From Candidatus Dormiibacterota bacterium (lineage in GTDB: Bacteria > Chloroflexota > Dormibacteria > Dormibacterales > Dormibacteraceae), in the NCBI GenBank assembly GCA_024280995.1, contig JAMXLM010000015.1:124001-188000 (forward strand): DNA of 64,000 nucleotides, given 5' to 3'. Shown here one piece after another: positions 60,254 through 64,000 of the stretch. The position numbers and the translations under genes were made by a program. Positions within the stretch are counted from its first letter, which is position 1, and every line of letters starts with the position of its first letter. Below the pieces are notes generated by a model. That model saw nothing but the letters and a program-made list of their open reading frames with translations. It was not told the DNA's origin and searched no databases.

Positions 60254-61960
60254 CTAGTGCTGAAGGATGTACGCCTGGACGTAGCGCGTGTCGCCAGGTA
60301 CGTACTCGTCGTCAAACGGTCCGTTGTTGAGGTGCACGAACGGCTTCCAGAGGTCGTACTCGTACTGCTGGTAGAGGAACCCGACCGCCGCCTGGTCGAT
60401 CAGCTGCTTCTGCGCTGTGGCGTAGTCGGCGTTCCGCTGCGACTGGTTGGTTTCGCTGTCAGCTCGGTTGACGAGGTCGTCGTAGCCCGGCAGCGTGGGG
60501 CAGCCCCAGTTGAGGCCATGGCATGAGCCGCTGAGGAAGATGTCCGCCCAGTCCTGCTGGTCCGGGTAGTCGGCGCCCCATCCGTCCGGGCCGTAGATGT
60601 CGAACTGGCCCCGGCGGATGTCGCGGGTCACCGTCTTGCTGTCGATGACGTCGAGCTGGATGTTCAGCCCAAGGTTGGTGTTCCACTGGTTGGCGATGAA
60701 CTGGTTCACGGTCTTGTTGCCGGTGGTGTTGCGGGTCAGGAGCTTCAGCTTGTTCAGCTGGTCGACGGTGACGCCGGACTGCTGCAGCAAGGTCTTGGCC
60801 GCGGCGGGGTCGAAGCTCTGCGCCTTGTCCGCGTCGCTGTAGCCGTTCATGCCTTGCGGGAAGAAGCTCTCGATCGACTTGTCGGTTCCGTGCTCGATGT
60901 CGTTGACGAGCTTGTCGCGGTCGATCGACTTGGTCAGTGCCATCCGCACGTTGAGGTTGTCGAGCGGGGTTCGCTTGGTGTTGTAGGTCATCCAGAACAC
61001 GCTCAGCTCGGGAATGAGATGAGCCTGCTTGCTGAGCACCGGGTCGTTGCGCACGACCGTCACGTCAGCGATCGGGACGTTGATCTGGTCGAGGGCGTCC
61101 GTCTGGTACTTCGAGTAGGCGGTGTTGCCGTCCGAGATGAAGTCGAAGATGACCTGCTGCAGGTGGTTGGCGGACGCGTTCCAGTAGTTCGGATTCGGAA
61201 CCACGGTCACGTGGTCCTTGGAGACGATCTCGGAGATCTTGAACGGGCCGTTTCCGATGATCGTGTCCTTGCTCTGCGCCCACATCTCAGCCTTGGTCGT
61301 GTCGGTAGACGGAAATGCTCCGCCTGCGGCCTGCTCGACCACGTCCTTGCGGATCGGTGAGCTCACCCACAACGTTGCGACCCACTTGAAGTAGGCGGCC
61401 GGGTGCTGCAGCTTGACCTGAAACGTGTGGGCGTCAGGCGCCGACAGGCCGAGGCCGGCGATGAAGCTGTCGACCGCAGCCTGGTCGGTCTGGCTGATGC
61501 CGCCGTAGTTCTGGGCGCCGGCGACCGTGCCGTCGAAGAACGGGTCGGCGTAACCGGCGGCGAGCGCCGGATTGAGCAGGCGTTGCCAGCCGTAAACGAA
61601 GTCGGCGCCGGTGACAGGCTTGCCGTCGCTCCACTTGGCGTTGGTGCGGAGGTGGAACGTGTACGTGAGACCGTCGGAGGACACGTCGTAGCCCGACGCG
61701 GCGCCCGGCTCTACGTCGCTCAAGTCGGTCTTGGCGATCAGGAGCGGCTCGAAGACGTTGCGGCCGACGGCACCTTCGTACGAATAGGTCTCCTGACCAG
61801 GGTCGTAGCTGTTCGGTTCGGTCTGGTCGTTCACGCGCAGGATCTGCTTGTCCGCGGCCGCCAGGTTCTGGCTGGTCGCATTCCCACCCCCACAGGCCGA
61901 GACCACGAACGCCGTGGTGGCCAGGAGGGTGACAGGTAACGCAAACGGGCGTATTCGCAT
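60254..61960 (-). CDS. Peptide/oligopeptide ABC transporter solute-binding lipoprotein
   Basis: 568 residues. Lipoprotein signal ending VVSAC (about Cys24), then an SBP_bac_5 domain with PNSYDPGQETYSYEGAVGRN, LTYTFHLRTNAKWSDGKPVT (two family motifs) and a C-terminal AVGFLYQQYEYDLWKP. Resembles OppA-type binding proteins. No permease or ATPase gene accompanies it, so it probably serves a transporter encoded elsewhere. ATG 61960 is preceded by AGGGGA. Confidence 0.88.
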   Translation of the reverse strand: MRIRPFALPVTLLATTAFVVSACGGGNATSQNLAAADKQILRVNDQTEPNSYDPGQETYSYEGAVGRNVFEPLLIAKTDLSDVEPGAASGYDVSSDGLTYTFHLRTNAKWSDGKPVTGADFVYGWQRLLNPALAAGYADPFFDGTVAGAQNYGGISQTDQAAVDSFIAGLGLSAPDAHTFQVKLQHPAAYFKWVATLWVSSPIRKDVVEQAAGGAFPSTDTTKAEMWAQSKDTIIGNGPFKISEIVSKDHVTVVPNPNYWNASANHLQQVIFDFISDGNTAYSKYQTDALDQINVPIADVTVVRNDPVLSKQAHLIPELSVFWMTYNTKRTPLDNLNVRMALTKSIDRDKLVNDIEHGTDKSIESFFPQGMNGYSDADKAQSFDPAAAKTLLQQSGVTVDQLNKLKLLTRNTTGNKTVNQFIANQWNTNLGLNIQLDVIDSKTVTRDIRRGQFDIYGPDGWGADYPDQQDWADIFLSGSCHGLNWGCPTLPGYDDLVNRADSETNQSQRNADYATAQKQLIDQAAVGFLYQQYEYDLWKPFVHLNNGPFDDEYVPGDTRYVQAYILQH

Positions 61961-62130
61961 CGGCTGTTTTCCCCTGAGAACAACCCTGCTGCCTTCTTCC
62001 CGAAAGCCCACGTGACTTAACGGGGCGAGAGTGCGCCGGCAGACAGGCCTTACTCGACGAAGCCGCGAACGAACTCGAGTAATCGAATCATCCGCGTTGT
62101 CGTCGGCTATGTCAAGTCTGTAATAGCAAA

Positions 62131-62157
62131 GTGCCCGAAGCGAATCGCCTCGGGCAC
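62131..62157 (-). terminator. Terminator of the MBL-fold gene
   Basis: GTGCCCGA (62131-62138) and TCGGGCAC (62150-62157) form a perfect 8-bp stem. Read on the minus strand it is followed by TTTGCTATT, a partial U-tract. It lies 41 bp beyond the stop of the hydrolase gene at 62199. Confidence 0.7.
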
Positions 62158-62169
62158 CCTCTGAGAAGT

Positions 62170-62202
62170 AAGGAGGTGAGTGTGGCAGACTGCGGTAACT
62201 AA
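62170..62202 (+). other. Perfect Shine-Dalgarno followed by a six-codon micro-ORF
   Basis: AAGGAGGTGA (62170-62179) is fully complementary to the 16S rRNA 3' end. With five bases' spacing, GTG 62182 starts GTG-GCA-GAC-TGC-GGT-AAC-TAA (62182-62202). No plus-strand gene follows; the next gene is on the other strand and its stop touches this element. It may be a tiny peptide, a remnant of a lost gene start, or chance. Confidence 0.35.
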
Positions 62203-62957
62203 GTCAAGTCAGACATAGTTAGGTCGTACGTCTCGCCGGAATGAGCCACTGTGACATCGCCCTGGTATCGGCGGCGCGCCGCCGCCAGCGAGCGCTCAGG
62301 ATCGGCCCCGGGCATCAGGTGGGTGAGAACCAGGCGCTTTGCCCCGGCCTCCGACGCCAGCTCCCCAGCCTGTCTCGCGGAGAAGAGAAACGCCCTCGAT
62401 TCATCGGGGACCTCCTCCGCATACGTCGCCTCCGCGAGAAGCAGGTCGGCATGACGAGCAAGCTCGGCCAGGACCGGGCTTGGTCCGGTGTCACCCGTGT
62501 AAGCGAGCGTCCGGCTTCCCGCCGACAGCCTGACGCCGGCATTCGGAACCATGTGAGGGAGTGCCCAGGTTGCGACGTGAAATGGTCCGATGTCGAAGCG
62601 GTCGCCAGGGGCGAACAACCGCAGCTCGTATGCGTCGTCGAGCATGCCCGGGCGATCCAGGGCGAGGACCCGGTCGAGTGCGCCGGCCGGCGCGTGGACC
62701 GGAACGGCGGGCGCCGGGTCGTCGCGAAGGGCTCGCGCGCGAAGGAAGGGGTTCAAGTCGGCGCAGTGATCCGGATGGCCGTGGCTGATCAGAACGGCGT
62801 CGATCGACTCCGCCGGCGTCACCGCGAGCAGCCGGGGAAGGGTCGCGTAGCCGAGGTCGAGCACGAGCTGAAAGCCTTCGTGCTCGACCAGGAAACCGCT
62901 GCAGGCATCCCCGGCCGCGGGCCATGCGCCACAGCTGCCGAGGACGAGCATCCTCAC
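62199..62957 (-). CDS. MBL-fold metallo-hydrolase
   Basis: 252 residues. The metallo-beta-lactamase motif SHGHPDHC (His59, His61, Asp63, His64), a later His in WALPHMVPNAG, the Asp in YTGDTGPSP and the last His in VLTHLMPG complete the dinuclear metal site. The pattern is that of RNase Z-like/AtsA-like phosphodiesterases. No partner genes adjoin it. ATG 62957, with ATG 62951 as alternative. Confidence 0.88.
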   Translation of the reverse strand: MRMLVLGSCGAWPAAGDACSGFLVEHEGFQLVLDLGYATLPRLLAVTPAESIDAVLISHGHPDHCADLNPFLRARALRDDPAPAVPVHAPAGALDRVLALDRPGMLDDAYELRLFAPGDRFDIGPFHVATWALPHMVPNAGVRLSAGSRTLAYTGDTGPSPVLAELARHADLLLAEATYAEEVPDESRAFLFSARQAGELASEAGAKRLVLTHLMPGADPERSLAAARRRYQGDVTVAHSGETYDLTMSDLT

Positions 62958-62991
62958 AGGCCCTAATGCTGGGGCTTCCGCGTGAGAGCTC

Positions 62992-64000
62992 TTAGAGGCC
63001 TACCTCGATCGCCGGTTCCTGCGCCGGCTCCAGTTGAGTGCCGGCCGCCTCGGCCCGGATCTCCCGCGCGGACCGGAGCGGACGATCGCGCAGCATCAAT
63101 GTGAAGGCCAACCCCAGCACGCCCGCGATGACCGTGACCCAGAACAGGTCCCCGATCGCAAGCGCGAGGGCGTTGTTGGCGCCCACGACGATCTTTGGAA
63201 TGAGCGCCGCTGCCGGTCCCTGGAAGATGTGCTCGAGGACCGGCCTGCCGTTACCCACGCTCTGCAGGAGCTCGGACAGCCTGAGCAGCTGCGGGATCGC
63301 CGGCTGAGGAACGCCCTGGGCCGAGAGCTCGGTCGGCAGGCGGTTGGCGAACTGCGTCGAGAACACGGTTCCGGCCACGGCCAGGCCGACCGACGCGCCG
63401 ATCTGGCGCAGGAAGGTCAACGTGCTCGTGGCGACGCCGAGGCGGCTGATGGGGACCGAGTTCTGGACCACCACCGTAAAGCCTGCCATCGACGGTCCGA
63501 TGCCGAACCCAAGAACGAGCATGAAGCCCCACAGCGTCCAGTCGGAGATGTCGGCCGTGATGTGCGTCAGGAGGTAGCCGCCGATCACCATCACGACGGC
63601 CCCACCGACCATCAACCACTTGTAGCGGCCGAGCCGGCTGATCAAAAGACCGGATCCGATGCTGCCGCCCATCAGTCCGACGAGCAGCGGCCAGATGTAG
63701 TAGCCGGAGGCGGTGGCGCTGATGCCGCGCACGGTCTGGTAAAAGCGCGGCATGAACAGGACTGCCGCGAACATGGCGACGCCGAAGACGAAGACGGCGG
63801 CCATGCTGACCGAGTAGTCACGGCTCCTGAAGAGGTCGAGCGGAATGATCGGCTCCTTCGAGCGCATCTCGACGAGCACGAAGGCGACCAGGATCACCGC
63901 CCCGAGGACGATCAGCCCGCCGACGTTCAGGTCGGTCCAGTTGGGGAGCTGGCCGTTGCTGTTGACGAAGCCTTTGTTGCTCAGCCCGACCATCAGCGGG
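62992..64000 (-). CDS. DHA2-family MFS exporter, C-terminal part (5' end outside window)
   Basis: At least 336 residues, continuing beyond the window edge. About nine helices are visible, with GRYKWLMVGGAVVMVIGGYL, LGFGIGPSMAGFTVVVQNSV and LGVATSTLTFLRQIGASVGL, the C-terminal half of EmrB/QacA-type drug-proton antiporters. The tail is charged. It ends 34 bp after the start region of the MBL gene on the same strand, so the two may be co-transcribed. Confidence 0.85.
   Translation of the reverse strand, partial: PLMVGLSNKGFVNSNGQLPNWTDLNVGGLIVLGAVILVAFVLVEMRSKEPIIPLDLFRSRDYSVSMAAVFVFGVAMFAAVLFMPRFYQTVRGISATASGYYIWPLLVGLMGGSIGSGLLISRLGRYKWLMVGGAVVMVIGGYLLTHITADISDWTLWGFMLVLGFGIGPSMAGFTVVVQNSVPISRLGVATSTLTFLRQIGASVGLAVAGTVFSTQFANRLPTELSAQGVPQPAIPQLLRLSELLQSVGNGRPVLEHIFQGPAAALIPKIVVGANNALALAIGDLFWVTVIAGVLGLAFTLMLRDRPLRSAREIRAEAAGTQLEPAQEPAIEVGL

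Overview
This 64 kb window is high-GC bacterial chromosome, dense with protein genes on both strands. GTG and TTG starts are frequent and 4-bp gene overlaps are common. I saw no rRNA, tRNA, CRISPR array, insertion sequence or phage module. Gene content (class E/F-like sortase, TreT-type trehalose synthase, FGLLP-type membrane protein, CsbD, KaiC-like ATPase, LLM oxidoreductase, DHA2 exporters, Ig-repeat surface protein) suggests a free-living, probably soil, high-GC Terrabacteria lineage: an actinobacterium, a Chloroflexota member or a relative such as Dormibacterota. The sequence alone does not settle this.

Layout. 1-3.6 kb: an orphan gene end, a long leader, a secreted Pro-rich protein with its sortase, small membrane proteins and a CPBP protease. 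3.6-5.3 kb: small unrelated genes, including a receiver domain with Glu at the phosphoacceptor site. 5.3-9.7 kb (minus): a seven-gene operon around a P1B-like ATPase that lacks the CPC motif. 9.8-12.5 kb: a GT4 glycosyltransferase and TreT, then CsbD. 12.7-16.7 kb: a signalling island (CBS protein, KaiC-like ATPase, MerR-receiver fusion, NarL-type regulator, ECF sigma factor). 16.7-18.6 kb: a 45-residue basic protein, a truncated TPP-enzyme gene and an Ig-repeat surface protein. 18.7-25.3 kb (minus): a GAF membrane sensor, a MoxR/DUF58/DUF4129 operon and a zinc metallopeptidase. 25.5-31 kb: a DEAD-box helicase and assorted small or membrane proteins.

The most interesting segment is 31.0-45.7 kb, a divergent catabolic locus. 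A GntR/FCD regulator with a near-perfect palindromic operator over its own promoter sits between a leftward arm (ectoine-hydrolase-like M24 protein, acyl-CoA dehydrogenase, beta-propeller protein) and a rightward arm. The rightward arm encodes an aminotransferase, LLM oxidoreductase, FrdA-like flavoprotein, isochorismatase-fold amidohydrolase, M20 hydrolase, a complete Ehu-like polar amino-acid ABC transporter and a Baeyer-Villiger-type monooxygenase. The enzyme mix resembles ectoine, creatine or ureido-compound breakdown but matches no pathway I know. It probably imports a small zwitterionic or N-acylated compound and degrades it to an amino or keto acid.

45.7-64 kb: a cyclase-AAA/TPR regulator split in two by an ATGA overlap, a cupin, a secreted duplicated-domain protein, an S9 peptidase, a ferritin-like protein, a SET-domain methyltransferase, a PQQ-type propeller protein, an amidase, two DHA2 transporters (the second cut by the window end), an ankyrin protein, a peptide-type solute-binding lipoprotein and a metallo-beta-lactamase-fold hydrolase.

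Several genes carry apparent frameshifts (sortase, DUF427, PQQ-propeller, perhaps the cyclase). Two lie next to short homopolymers and one is a 4-bp tandem duplication, so raw-read confirmation is needed before calling them biological. Three tight gene pairs have a CTGA junction in which CTG is in frame as a possible start.
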